DNA of 64,000 nucleotides, taken from the NCBI RefSeq assembly GCF_900092135.1, contig NZ_FMYF01000003.1, positions 62,001 through 126,000 of the forward strand, in the 5' to 3' direction. The position numbers and the translations under genes were made by a program. Of the stretch, positions 8,641 to 17,130 are shown piece by piece (the stretch's first letter is position 1; each line of letters begins with the position of its first letter). The notes under the pieces are model-generated. The model was given only the letters and a program-made list of their open reading frames with translations, did not search any database and was not told the origin of the DNA. The stretch comes from Raineyella antarctica. GTDB lineage: Bacteria; Actinomycetota; Actinomycetes; Propionibacteriales; Propionibacteriaceae.

Positions 8641-9465
8641 TCAGCCTCCCCGCGCCGGCCTGCGCCCCAGTGCATGGGTCCAGAGAGTGCCTGCGCACGC
8701 CAGGACGGTGGCCACGAGCGTGCAGGCCTGGCCGATCCTGTCGTCCAGCAGGAAGTCCAAGGGGTGGCCACCGATCGTATAGCCCAGGCCGATCCCGACC
8801 AGGGGCAGCACCGACATCAACTGGCCGGTTGCTTGCGCGGAGGCGAGCTCGCCCCGGATAGTGCGCCCGACCTCGGCGTCCTGTTCCAGTGCCCGGGCAA
8901 CCTGGTCCAGGGCGGGTCCCATCGGTGCTCCGCAGGCCCGTGACACCGCCCAGGCCCTGGCCAGGGCCTCCAGGCCGCCGTGCCCTGCACCGGTGGCCTG
9001 TACCGCCCAGATCCGCACCGCGTCCTCACCGACGGCCAGGGCACCGGCCGCCGGGGCCAGCACCGGACAGTCCGCCGCCACGACCTCGACCGCTGACTCG
9101 GGTGGTCGTCCGGCGCGCACCTCCGCGGCGAGGAGCGAGCACGCCCGGGCGACCTCGGCTTCTGCCGCCTGCCGGCGCTGCCCAGCGCGCCGCGATCGCA
9201 GCAGAGTCACGGCCGTGGCCCCGACGAGCAGCGCCACGGTCACCAGCAGACCGATGGTCGCCCCACCCAGGGCCGTGCATGCGGCCACCAGCGTGATCGC
9301 GCCACCGGCCAGCGCGAGCCAACGCCGTGGGCGCCGTCGGGGCTCCACCTGTCGAGAAGCCGCCACGGGTTGATCGACCAGTCGCGGAAGCGCGGGGGCG
9401 GGCATCGGCCCCCACCACCGGGCGATCGCTGCCGCGGCGGCGAGCGCCCAGAGGACGGCGCTCAT
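8641..9465 (-). CDS. tadB: Type II secretion system F family protein TadB
   Basis: A 274-residue membrane protein. An N-terminal helix is followed by a two-helix hairpin at about 50-90, a cytosolic T2SSF domain (residues about 105-215) and two C-terminal helices, the second ending near RRPARGG. It is the Rv3658c equivalent and should pair with TadC as the pilus assembly platform. ATG 9465 overlaps the tadA stop by 4 bp. No Shine-Dalgarno sequence is obvious; coupling to tadA would explain this. Confidence 0.8.
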   Translation of the reverse strand: MSAVLWALAAAAAIARWWGPMPAPALPRLVDQPVAASRQVEPRRRPRRWLALAGGAITLVAACTALGGATIGLLVTVALLVGATAVTLLRSRRAGQRRQAAEAEVARACSLLAAEVRAGRPPESAVEVVAADCPVLAPAAGALAVGEDAVRIWAVQATGAGHGGLEALARAWAVSRACGAPMGPALDQVARALEQDAEVGRTIRGELASAQATGQLMSVLPLVGIGLGYTIGGHPLDFLLDDRIGQACTLVATVLACAGTLWTHALGRRPARGG

Positions 9466-10610
9466 CGGCCGATCCTGGCCAGGAACTCCTCGGCGGCCGG
9501 CCCGCGTACCAGCCGGCCGTCGCCGGGAAAGGAGAGCGCCTCACGTACGCACATCTCGTCCTCCCGATCGCGAGCGAACATGCCGATCTGGGCGATCCTG
9601 CGCCGTCCACCGGCGTCCCGGCGCAGGTGGACCACGGCGTCCAGTGCCGAGAGCGCCTGGGCGCGCGTCGCGGCACGCCCGAGGCCACCCAGCGCGGCCA
9701 GTGCCTCCAGCCGGGCCGGCACGTCGGCTGCCGAGTTGGCATGGACGGTGCCGCACCCTCCCTCGTGACCGGTGTTCAGGGCGGCGAGCAGGTCGCAGAG
9801 CTCCGCCCCCCGGACCTCTCCGACGACGACCCGATCGGGTCGCATCCGCAACGCCTGGCGCACCAGCGTGGCCAACGCGAGCGACCCGCTGCCCTCGGCA
9901 TTGGCCGGGCGGCCCTCCAGCCGCACGACGTGGGGGTGCGGCGGGTCGAGCTCCCGGGAGTCCTCCACCACGAGGATGCGCTCGTCGGCGGGCACCAGGC
10001 CCAGCAGCGTGCCCAGGACCGTGGTCTTGCCCGAACCGGTTCCGCCGGAGACCAGGAACGCGAGCCGGTGCGCGATCAGGCCCTCGAACAGCGGGACGGC
10101 GGAGGCCACCAGCGTCCCGCGATCGACCAGGTCTGCCATGGTGAAGCGCCGCCTGCTCGGCACCCGCAGCGAGATGCAGGTCCCTGGATCCGCCACGGAT
10201 CCGAGCACTGCATGGACGCGGGTGCCGTCAGGCAGGCGGGCATCCACGTAGGGCGCGGAATCATCGAGTCTGCGACCGACCCGGGCAGCAAGTCGGAGCG
10301 CCAGTCGGCGAACGTCCTCCTCCGAGCCGAGACCCAGGTCCACGCGCTCCAGGCCGCCGCCCCGGTCGATCCAGACCTGGTCGGCACCGTTGACGAGCAC
10401 GTCGGTGACCCCGGGGATCCGCAGCAGCGGCTCGAGCACCCCGGCCCCGGTGGCCTCCCGTTGGAGCCTCTCCACCGCGTCGTAGAGCAGGGCGTCGGTG
10501 ACGACGAAGCCCTCCTCGCGCATCGCCGCAGCAACATCGGCGGTCGTCGGCGCGTGCCCGAGGCCGGCCAAGGTCGGCCGGAGCCGGTCCAGGTCCACCA
10601 TTCCGGTCAC
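9462..10610 (-). CDS. tadA: TadA/CpaF-family pilus assembly ATPase
   Basis: A 382-residue secretion ATPase of the GspE/VirB11 superfamily (CpaF/TadA). It shows a Walker A SGGTGSGKTT near residue 195, an Asp box (LVVEDSRELDPPHPHVV), a Walker B-like RMRPDRVVVGEVRG and a His box (TGHEGGCGTVHANS). It powers pilin polymerisation at the cytosolic face of TadB/TadC. The GTG start at 10610 makes a GTGA overlap with the ssd stop; an in-frame ATG three codons later (10601) is an alternative. Rv3659c equivalent. Confidence 0.85.
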   Translation of the reverse strand: MTGMVDLDRLRPTLAGLGHAPTTADVAAAMREEGFVVTDALLYDAVERLQREATGAGVLEPLLRIPGVTDVLVNGADQVWIDRGGGLERVDLGLGSEEDVRRLALRLAARVGRRLDDSAPYVDARLPDGTRVHAVLGSVADPGTCISLRVPSRRRFTMADLVDRGTLVASAVPLFEGLIAHRLAFLVSGGTGSGKTTVLGTLLGLVPADERILVVEDSRELDPPHPHVVRLEGRPANAEGSGSLALATLVRQALRMRPDRVVVGEVRGAELCDLLAALNTGHEGGCGTVHANSAADVPARLEALAALGGLGRAATRAQALSALDAVVHLRRDAGGRRRIAQIGMFARDREDEMCVREALSFPGDGRLVRGPAAEEFLARIGR

Positions 10611-11824
10611 CGCAGTGCCCCGCTGCCCGACTCGAAGGCGCCGGTCTGCGCCAGCGCCTGGGCGCAGGCCCGGGTCCAGGCCCGGCGGGCAACCCGCCAG
10701 GGGGCATCGCCCCGTTCGGCAGCCAACGGCAGCCGCCGGTCGTGGGGAATCGTTCCGGCGACCGGCAACTCGAGCGCCTCTCCCGCGAGTCCGCTGACCG
10801 GTTCGGCTCCCGCACCGGGCCCCACCCGGGCCACCACCCAGAGATCGAGCCCGTCCTCGGCGCAATCGATGGCCACCTGCCGCGCGGCGGCGACCTGCCG
10901 TATCCCGGGGCCCGCCACGAGCAGGGCCGAGGCAGCCCGGGCCAGGTGCTCCACCCACGGACGGGAGGGCGCCACGTCGAGCACGACCAGGTCGTACGAG
11001 GCGCGGGCAGCCGCGAGCACGCAGTCCACCGCCTCCTCGTCGGGTAGCCGCTGGTGTCCGGAGCGTCCCATGGTGACCACGTCGACGCCCTCGCTTCCCG
11101 GGAGGCGGCCGGTCAGGGATCCCAGGCCGCCCCGGGCCCGGGCCAGATCGTCCCACCGCCAACCGGGCCGCCCCTCGGCGCCGACCAACAGGTCCAGTCC
11201 ACCTCCCCACGGATCCAGGTCGACCAGTACGGCGCTGTGCCCGTCGAGGGCGGCTGCTCCGGCGAGCCCGGCGGCCGTGGTCGAGGCACCTGCCCCGCCA
11301 CCACCAGAGACCACCGCCACGGTGCGGGCCGCGTCTGGTACCCGACCGCCCTGGAGGGCGCGACCCAGCAGCGCCGAATCGCGGGGAACCACGATCAGGC
11401 TCGCCCCTATCGGTCCGGACCAGCGCCCGAGCTCGGCCAGGTCCTCCTCGCCTCCCAGCAGGTGCACCCCCGAGCGCGGTGGCAGTCCCAGGTCCGCCAC
11501 CACCGCTGCCGCATCGATCCCGACCAGAATCGTCGCCGCGGTCCCCCAACGCGCAGGGAGGTGGGCGGCCGGCAGTGTCTGGGGGGCCGGTGAGGCGAGG
11601 GTGGCGGTGACCGACTCCACCGCCCGGACCAGGTCCGCACGCTCGCCGACCATCACCGTCGATGCGCTCCTGGCGATGCCGGCGGATGCGCGACGCCGCG
11701 GCAACGGCAGTCGAGGGGACGGGACGGGAAGCAGGCGCGGCCCGTTGCGAGCGCCGGGGTCCATGAGAGGGTCGAGGGCGCGGGCGGGATCGAGGGCACG
11801 GGTCGGGCCAGGAGCGACACTCAT
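10607..11824 (-). CDS. ssd: Septum-site-determining protein Ssd (CpaE-like)
   Basis: A 405-residue protein of the Ssd/CpaE group in the MinD/ParA superfamily. The deviant P-loop reads SGGGGAGASTTAAG near residue 195, followed by LVDLDPWGGGLDLL and a switch-like VVLDVAPSRPWV. The N-terminal ~140 residues are a divergent receiver-like domain. In mycobacteria the homologue Rv3660c affects septum placement; in Tad systems CpaE localises the pilus machine. ATG 11824 is chosen because upstream in-frame sequence lacks coding bias. It heads the operon; paired DnaA-like boxes lie 50 and 80 bp upstream. Confidence 0.8.
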   Translation of the reverse strand: MSVAPGPTRALDPARALDPLMDPGARNGPRLLPVPSPRLPLPRRRASAGIARSASTVMVGERADLVRAVESVTATLASPAPQTLPAAHLPARWGTAATILVGIDAAAVVADLGLPPRSGVHLLGGEEDLAELGRWSGPIGASLIVVPRDSALLGRALQGGRVPDAARTVAVVSGGGGAGASTTAAGLAGAAALDGHSAVLVDLDPWGGGLDLLVGAEGRPGWRWDDLARARGGLGSLTGRLPGSEGVDVVTMGRSGHQRLPDEEAVDCVLAAARASYDLVVLDVAPSRPWVEHLARAASALLVAGPGIRQVAAARQVAIDCAEDGLDLWVVARVGPGAGAEPVSGLAGEALELPVAGTIPHDRRLPLAAERGDAPWRVARRAWTRACAQALAQTGAFESGSGALR

Positions 11825-11873
11825 GCCGGCAGGGTGGATCGCTCGGAGGGATGCTCGGCCGATCGGCCGGTCC

Positions 11874-11913
11874 CTGTGGACAACCGGGGCAAGGCGTACA
11901 CCGCTGTGGACGA
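11874..11913. promoter_or_regulatory. Pair of DnaA-box-like sequences upstream of ssd
   Basis: CTGTGGACAA starts at 11874 and CTGTGGACGA at 11904, again exactly 30 bp apart, as in the pair before the pilin gene. They lie 50 and 80 bp upstream of the ssd start and read TTGTCCACAG in the direction of transcription. The first matches the actinobacterial DnaA box; the second has one change. Confidence 0.45.
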
Positions 11914-11961
11914 TCTGGCGCGACCCGTGCATCCTCCGCGCGGATCGCATCGGTCAACCAG

Positions 11962-12015
11962 GGTACGAGGAGTCTCGAAGGTACGAGGAGTCCCCACGGT
12001 GCGAGGAATCACAGC
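11962..12015. repeat. Three imperfect 18-bp tandem repeats
   Basis: Units 11962-11979, 11980-11997 and 11998-12015 begin GGTACGAGGAGTC, GGTACGAGGAGTC and GGTGCGAGGAATC. They stack without spacer about 140-190 bp upstream of ssd, in the non-coding gap. The spacing and identity suggest repeated protein-binding sites or a slipped-strand expansion. Partner unknown. Confidence 0.6.
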
Positions 12016-12183
12016 GAAACCCTTCCCTGACCACAGGCCCAACTGGTATGAATTGAGCAAGGTACAACCCCGCACCACAGCCAGGAACCCACGCCAAGAT
12101 CGACCGTCACCAAGGACGTAGCCACCGGCACAGCCGTCTGGTACGACACGGCACGAGCGCCTGATCCCCTGGTATGAGGTGTC

Positions 12184-12214
12184 CTGCGAGACCCGCCCCC
12201 GGCGGGTCTCGCAG
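12184..12214. terminator. Perfect 14-bp stem-loop before the methyltransferase gene
   Basis: CTGCGAGACCCGCC (12184-12197) and its exact complement (12201-12214) flank a CCC loop. No T-run follows on either strand. It sits 30 bp upstream of a putative leaderless promoter and between two divergent genes, so it does not terminate a known gene. It could insulate the two promoters or end a short transcript from the repeat region. Confidence 0.5.
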
Positions 12215-12255
12215 CATGTTCGGGCCCATGCCCTCGGTCGCCCTACAGTTGGTCC

Positions 12256-12999
12256 ATGCCTTCCCCGCGCACCCTTCACCCGGCTTCTGCCATGGCGTGG
12301 CTGCTCCCGGAGGCCGGCTCCCGGGTGCTGGACCTCTGCAGCGGCAAGGGCGCCTTCACCCGCGACCTGGTGAGCGAGGGTCATCGGGTCTTCGGGATCA
12401 CCACCGACGCCGCCACGGCCGAACTCATCGCCACCCGAGTGGCAGCCGCGACCATCCTGCGGGCCCGGCCGACCCAGATGCCGTTCCGGCCTCGGTGGTT
12501 CGATGCCATCACCATCGCCGACGACCGCCCCAATATCCCCGAGGTCTTCCCGGAGGCGGTCCGGGTGTTGCGCCCCGGCGGCCACCTCGCCCTGCTGCGG
12601 ACCACGCGCGACGACACCGTCCCCTGGGTACGGCGACTCGCCGCCCTGATCCAGACCCATGACCCCACTGCCATGACCTCGACGACCACGGGCCCCACCG
12701 AGGAGGAGCTGCTCGCGGACGGCTGGTTCGTCGCCACCGATGCGAAGGCTTTCCGGCTCTGGGTGCCGGTGGACCGTCGGACCCTGCTGGCCATGGTCGA
12801 GCGGCGCCTACCGGTGCAGAAGCTCGATGACACCGCCCACCGGAACCTGCTGGCCGACGTCGGCATGCTGTTCGACGACATCGCCCGCGGACACGAGGTG
12901 AAGCTGCCCTACCGGATCGAGTGCCGCAAGGCGTGGCCCGACCCCGACCGCCAGGCCGCCGAGCCCTCGGTCACGATCGGGATCCACCTGCACTGGTGA
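12256..12999 (+). CDS. Class I SAM-dependent methyltransferase
   Basis: A 247-residue cytosolic protein with methyltransferase motif I VLDLCSGKGAFTRDL near residue 24, an acidic end of the second strand region, and a motif ending in VLRPGGHLALLR near residue 105, typical of Methyltransf_11 proteins. The substrate cannot be inferred. TACAGT at 12244-12249 lies exactly 6 nt before the ATG with no Shine-Dalgarno sequence, so the mRNA is probably leaderless. It converges on the RND exporter gene. Confidence 0.8.
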   Translation: MPSPRTLHPASAMAWLLPEAGSRVLDLCSGKGAFTRDLVSEGHRVFGITTDAATAELIATRVAAATILRARPTQMPFRPRWFDAITIADDRPNIPEVFPEAVRVLRPGGHLALLRTTRDDTVPWVRRLAALIQTHDPTAMTSTTTGPTEEELLADGWFVATDAKAFRLWVPVDRRTLLAMVERRLPVQKLDDTAHRNLLADVGMLFDDIARGHEVKLPYRIECRKAWPDPDRQAAEPSVTIGIHLHW

Positions 13000-13030
13000 C
13001 CGACTGGTGATCCACCGGTCCCGCCCGCGC

Positions 13031-16000
13031 TCAGCCCTCGGGCAGGTCGGGGGCCAGGTGGGTGGCGAGCCGTCGATAGCGACGTTCCGCACGGCCCTCA
13101 GCCGAGCGCTCGAGCAGGGTGTAGAGCACAGGGACCAGGATCAGCGTCAGAAGCGTCGAGGACACCAACCCTCCGATCACCACGATCGCGAGAGGCTGGG
13201 AGATGAACAGGCCGCCACCGCTGATTCCCAGTCCCATCGGCACCATCGCGAGGATGGTTGCCAGCGCCGTCATCACGATCGGCCGCAGCCTGTGCCGGGC
13301 CCCCTCCCGCACCGCCTCGTCGATCGGGCGCCCCCGGTCGCGGTACTGGTTGATCAGGTCGATCAGAACGATCGCGTTGGTGACCACGATCCCGACCAGC
13401 ATCAGCGAGCCGATCAGTGACGGAACCCCCAGCGGCGTCCCGGTCAGGAGCAGCGCCGCGACCCCACCGATCGCCGCGAACGGGATGGAGACCAACAGGA
13501 TGAGCGGTTGGACCAAGGACTTGAACGTCGCGACCATCACCACGTACACGATCGCCACCGCCACCAGCAGCGCCAGTCCGAGTTGGCTGAACGCCTGCTG
13601 TTGGTCGGCGCTGACACCGCCCACCGTCGTGCTGACACCGGCCGGCAAGGTGGTGGCCGCCAGTTCGTCGTTCACCGCGCGGGTCACCGCGCCGAGGTCG
13701 CTGCCCGCCGGCGTGACCTGGACCGTCGCGCTTCGTCGACCGTCGACGCGCGAGATGGACGTGGCGACCTGTTCCTGGCGCACCTCCGCGACATCGCCCA
13801 GCTTGGCGGTCGTGGCCCCCGTGGCAGCGGAGGCAGAGGCTGCCGATCCCGCCGCGACCGAGCCTGCCGACCCCGCCGCGGCCGAGCCCGCACCCGGAGC
13901 ACCGCCCGCAGCCGCGGCACTGATCGCCCCAGGGTCACCAGCCGTACCGGCGCCCGTACCGGCCAGTCCACCGCCGGGCGTGACGGAAGCTGCCGCCAGG
14001 GAGACGGCCGGAACCTCCAGGTCACGGAGCTCGTCAAGGCCGACCGGAGCGTCCCCGACCTTGATCACCACGTCCTTGGTGACCCCGTCGGTCTCCACCT
14101 GGGCGACCTGCTGGGGAGCCAGTGCTGCCCGAACGGTGGCCGCCACGGCGGCTTCCGTCACGCCCTTCTCGGCAGCCTTCGTCCGATCCAACTCCACCAC
14201 GACGGTGGACCGGTCGGCGGCCAGGGTATCGGTCACCGCCGCAGCCCCCTCGACCCCGACCAGCCGCTGGTGGATGGTGGTGGTGGCCTCGCGGAGACGC
14301 GCGGTGTCCGGGGCTGACACGGTGACGTCGATGGTGGTGGTGCCGTAGCCGGCCTGCGCCGACACGCTCACCTCACCCACCGCGTCCAGGCCATCGACGG
14401 CGTCGCGGACCTGTTGCTGCACCGCGACCTGGTCGGCCGCCGGATCGGTCGTCAGCGAGAAGGTCGCCCGGTCTGCGCCCGCGCCGGTGAACAGCGAGTC
14501 GGCGCCACCCCCACCGATCGTCGTCTGGACAGTGTCGATGCCGGGCACGGCCTGGATCGTCTCCTCGACGACCCGTGCCTGCCGGTCCTGTTCGGACAGC
14601 TTCAGCGCCGGGGTGAAGACCTGGGTGACCGTCAGCGTGTTCTGTCCGGTATCACCGAGGAAGTTCGTCTGCAGCCGGGGAACCATCGCGCCGGACAGCC
14701 CCAGCAGTCCCACGGCGATCACGACGGTCACCCACGGGTGGCGCACCGCCGCCCCCAGGCTTGGCAGGTAGAGGCGCTGCAGGGGCGTACGGCGGGGCTC
14801 GCCGGCAGCATTCTCCAACGCCGTCACGTGGCTGCGGTCCAGCTCCGGCAGGAACCAGTGCGCCAGCACCGGCACGATCGTCAGGGCCACCAGCAGAGAG
14901 GCCAGCAGGGCGAGCGAGCTGGTGATCGCGAAGGGCCGGAAGAGCTCGCCGACCTGGCCGCCGACCAGGGCAAGGGGCAGGAAGACCGCCACCGTCGTCA
15001 GGGTCGAGGCCGTGATGGCAGTGGCGACCTCCCGTACGCCGACCAGCACCGCCTCCTGCCTGCGCTGTCCCTCGCCCAGGTGGCGCTGGATGTTCTCGAT
15101 CACGACGATCGAGTCGTCGACCACCCGGCCGATCGCCATCGTCAGCGCCCCGAGGGTGAGCATGTTGAGCGAGTAGCCGGCCACTCGCATCCCGATCAGG
15201 GCCATCAGTACCGAGACCGGGATGGACACCGCGGTGACCAGGGTCGGGCGGACGGAGGCGAGGAACAGCAGGATGACCACGACGGCCATCAACAGGCCCA
15301 GACCGCCCTCGACCAGCAGGTTGTGGATCGAGTCGGAGATGAACGGCGCCTGGTCGAAGACGACAGTGGTCCGGGCGCCATGGCCCAGCGCGGCGTCCAG
15401 TTGTGCGAGCCGCTCACGGACCTGCCCGGAGATCTCGACGGTGTTCCCGTCGGGGGTCTTGGTGATCGACAGGGACAGGCTCTCGCGCCCGTTGGTCCGC
15501 GCCAGCGAGGGCGCCGGCGCCTCCCGGTCGGTGACCTTGGCCACCTGGTCCACCCGGACCGCATCGCCGGTCGGCCCGGCCAGGGTCACCGCTGCCACGT
15601 CGGCGGCCGATCCGTACCGCTGACCGACGGCGACGGTGAGGTCGTTCTTTCCGGAGACGAGTGAACCGCCGGCGGCGGGCGTGCCCGATCCACCGATGGC
15701 CTGCTGCAGCTGGGCGACGGTGAGGCCTTCGGCTGCGAGCCGATCGGCGTTGACGTCGACCAGCACCTCCGGGATGGGCGCGCCGGCCACGCTCACCGCC
15801 CGTACGCCGTCGATCTTCTCCATCTCGGGCACGACCAGCGTGTTGACCCGCTCGGCCAGTTCGCCGGCCGAGGTATCGTCGGCGATGGCCAGCTGGACCA
15901 CCGGGAGGTCGTCGATGCTGCCCGTGAAGACCTGGGTGCTGACCCCGTCGGGGAGGATGCCCTCCACCCGTGAGATCGCGGCCTTGGCGTCCTGCTGGAC

Positions 16001-16336
16001 CGAGGACATGTTCGAGCCGTAGCGCATCTGCAGGGTCACCATCGAGGAGCCCGCCGAGGACTCGGACGTACTGGAGTCCAACCCCTGCAACGAGGCGACG
16101 GCCTGCTCGATCGGGATCGTGACGCGCTGCTCGACCACCGCCGGGGACGCCCCCGGATAGGAGGTGAACACCACTGCGACGGGCACCGAGATGCGCGGGA
16201 TCAGCTCCTGGCGCAATTGTCCGGTGCTGATGATCCCGAACGCCAGGACGAAGACGGTGACCAGCGCGATCAGCGCCCGGTTACGCATGCTCAATTCGGC
16301 GAGTCGCCCCACAGTTCCCCCTCGTGTCGCAGACAT
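13031..16336 (-). CDS. RND-superfamily (HAE1/AcrB-like) efflux transporter
   Basis: A ~1100-residue RND pump with a helix near residue 20, a large extracytoplasmic porter region, a helix bundle (about 335-540), a second porter region and a C-terminal bundle. Motifs include RVVDDSIVVIENIQRHLGEG in TM4 with the paired Asp residues typical of proton relay. An Ala/Gly/Ser-rich insertion of about 65 residues (about 775-840) interrupts the second porter loop. No membrane-fusion or outer-membrane partner is nearby, as expected in Gram-positives. ATG 16336 is preferred; GTG 16351 is possible. Neither has a clear ribosome binding site. Substrate unknown. Confidence 0.85.
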   Translation of the reverse strand: MSATRGGTVGRLAELSMRNRALIALVTVFVLAFGIISTGQLRQELIPRISVPVAVVFTSYPGASPAVVEQRVTIPIEQAVASLQGLDSSTSESSAGSSMVTLQMRYGSNMSSVQQDAKAAISRVEGILPDGVSTQVFTGSIDDLPVVQLAIADDTSAGELAERVNTLVVPEMEKIDGVRAVSVAGAPIPEVLVDVNADRLAAEGLTVAQLQQAIGGSGTPAAGGSLVSGKNDLTVAVGQRYGSAADVAAVTLAGPTGDAVRVDQVAKVTDREAPAPSLARTNGRESLSLSITKTPDGNTVEISGQVRERLAQLDAALGHGARTTVVFDQAPFISDSIHNLLVEGGLGLLMAVVVILLFLASVRPTLVTAVSIPVSVLMALIGMRVAGYSLNMLTLGALTMAIGRVVDDSIVVIENIQRHLGEGQRRQEAVLVGVREVATAITASTLTTVAVFLPLALVGGQVGELFRPFAITSSLALLASLLVALTIVPVLAHWFLPELDRSHVTALENAAGEPRRTPLQRLYLPSLGAAVRHPWVTVVIAVGLLGLSGAMVPRLQTNFLGDTGQNTLTVTQVFTPALKLSEQDRQARVVEETIQAVPGIDTVQTTIGGGGADSLFTGAGADRATFSLTTDPAADQVAVQQQVRDAVDGLDAVGEVSVSAQAGYGTTTIDVTVSAPDTARLREATTTIHQRLVGVEGAAAVTDTLAADRSTVVVELDRTKAAEKGVTEAAVAATVRAALAPQQVAQVETDGVTKDVVIKVGDAPVGLDELRDLEVPAVSLAAASVTPGGGLAGTGAGTAGDPGAISAAAAGGAPGAGSAAAGSAGSVAAGSAASASAATGATTAKLGDVAEVRQEQVATSISRVDGRRSATVQVTPAGSDLGAVTRAVNDELAATTLPAGVSTTVGGVSADQQQAFSQLGLALLVAVAIVYVVMVATFKSLVQPLILLVSIPFAAIGGVAALLLTGTPLGVPSLIGSLMLVGIVVTNAIVLIDLINQYRDRGRPIDEAVREGARHRLRPIVMTALATILAMVPMGLGISGGGLFISQPLAIVVIGGLVSSTLLTLILVPVLYTLLERSAEGRAERRYRRLATHLAPDLPEG
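13841..13888. repeat. 24-bp tandem duplication inside the RND gene
   Basis: 13841-13864 and 13865-13888 differ at only two positions. They encode part of the Ala/Gly/Ser-rich insertion and keep the frame. Suggests that the low-complexity insertion grew by slippage. Confidence 0.65.
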
Positions 16337-16518
16337 TGTTGCAGTCGGCACCGACAGCGGCCGGCTCTGCTCGCTCCGCTCAGGACCGGCGTGCCCAGAA
16401 AACGGCCCGGCACGCTCCCCACAGGCGCGGGAGGCACTACGCTCTGGGCTAGTGGCATCCCTGTGGTGCCCGAAGAGCTTCGTCCAGCCCGCCGCAGCAC
16501 CTGCAGGAGATACCAGCC

Positions 16519-17010
16519 ATGGCCGAACCCATCAGTGACCTGCTGAAGAACATCACCGACGACGTGAAGACCATCGTCCGCGACGAGATCGACCTCGCCA
16601 AGGCGGAGATGATGCCGAAGGCGAAGAACCTCGGCATCGGCGGAGGAATGTTCGCGGCCGCTGGCGTCTTCGGTGTCCTGGCGCTGACCCACCTGATGAC
16701 GGCCGCCGGCTTCGGTCTGGCGGTCGCCTACAGCCGCGGTGAGTACTCGGCCGGACCGGCGTGGGGTTTCCTCACCATCGGCGGTGTCTTCCTGATCCTC
16801 GCCGCGCTGCTCGCACTGGTCGGCTTCGGCCGGATCCGCAAGGCGACCCGCAACGGAATGGCCCCGACGCAGGCCATCGACGAGGCGTCCACCACTGTCC
16901 AGGCCACCAAGGCCGCCGTCGCCCGCGGCAAGGCTCAGGCCGACACCGAGGCGATCGCCCGCAAGGCGGAGAAGTCCGGCGAGGTCTGGGTCGGGGCCGA
17001 CAAGCTCTGA
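16519..17010 (+). CDS. Phage-holin-family (PF07332) membrane protein
   Basis: A 163-residue protein: an amphipathic N-terminus (ISDLLKNITDDVKTIVRDEI), two membrane helices at about 40-70 and 85-110, and a charged C-terminal helix with AQADTEAIARKAEKSG. This matches the actinobacterial PF07332 'putative holin superfamily' proteins, which are ordinary chromosomal proteins of unknown function. AGGAGAT lies 7 bases before the ATG. No phage genes surround it. It is divergent from the RND pump and ends at a strong terminator shared with the NUDIX gene. Confidence 0.8.
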   Translation: MAEPISDLLKNITDDVKTIVRDEIDLAKAEMMPKAKNLGIGGGMFAAAGVFGVLALTHLMTAAGFGLAVAYSRGEYSAGPAWGFLTIGGVFLILAALLALVGFGRIRKATRNGMAPTQAIDEASTTVQATKAAVARGKAQADTEAIARKAEKSGEVWVGADKL

Positions 17011-17027
17011 CCCCCCACGACGTTCGA

Positions 17028-17051
17028 GGGCCCCGCTGCAAGGCGGGGCCC
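17028..17051. terminator. Bidirectional terminator
   Basis: GGGCCCCGC and its complement pair over a 6-nt loop between the convergent holin-like and NUDIX genes. Short T-rich flank on the plus side. Could end both transcripts. Confidence 0.65.
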
Positions 17052-17130
17052 TTCGCCGTTCCCGGCCCGGAGGATCCGTGGGATCGACAGGATCCGAGCC
17101 CGGTGGATCCGTGGCCAGTGGATCAGCGGC

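Larger units (their letters stand above)
11825..12255. other. 431-bp spacer between ssd and the methyltransferase gene
   Basis: No gene is supported. The spacer is unusually rich in structure: paired DnaA-like boxes, three 18-bp tandem repeats, an AT-rich patch near 12035-12065 with an extended -10-like TGGTATGAAT, and a long perfect hairpin at 12184-12214. Each is listed separately. Confidence 0.6.

Noticed and set aside
9327-12056. Long plus-strand open frame across the pilus genes
   Set aside because: Shadow of tadB, tadA and ssd; Arg/Ser/Pro-rich with no recognisable domain.
11834-12121. 95-codon plus-strand frame with a VRGV repeat in the ssd upstream gap
   Set aside because: The repeat is just the translation of the 18-bp tandem repeats; weak codon bias and no ribosome binding site.
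16519-17010. Prophage remnant suggested by a holin-family protein
   Set aside because: PF07332 proteins are ordinary chromosomal genes in actinobacteria; no phage gene, integrase or att site is nearby.
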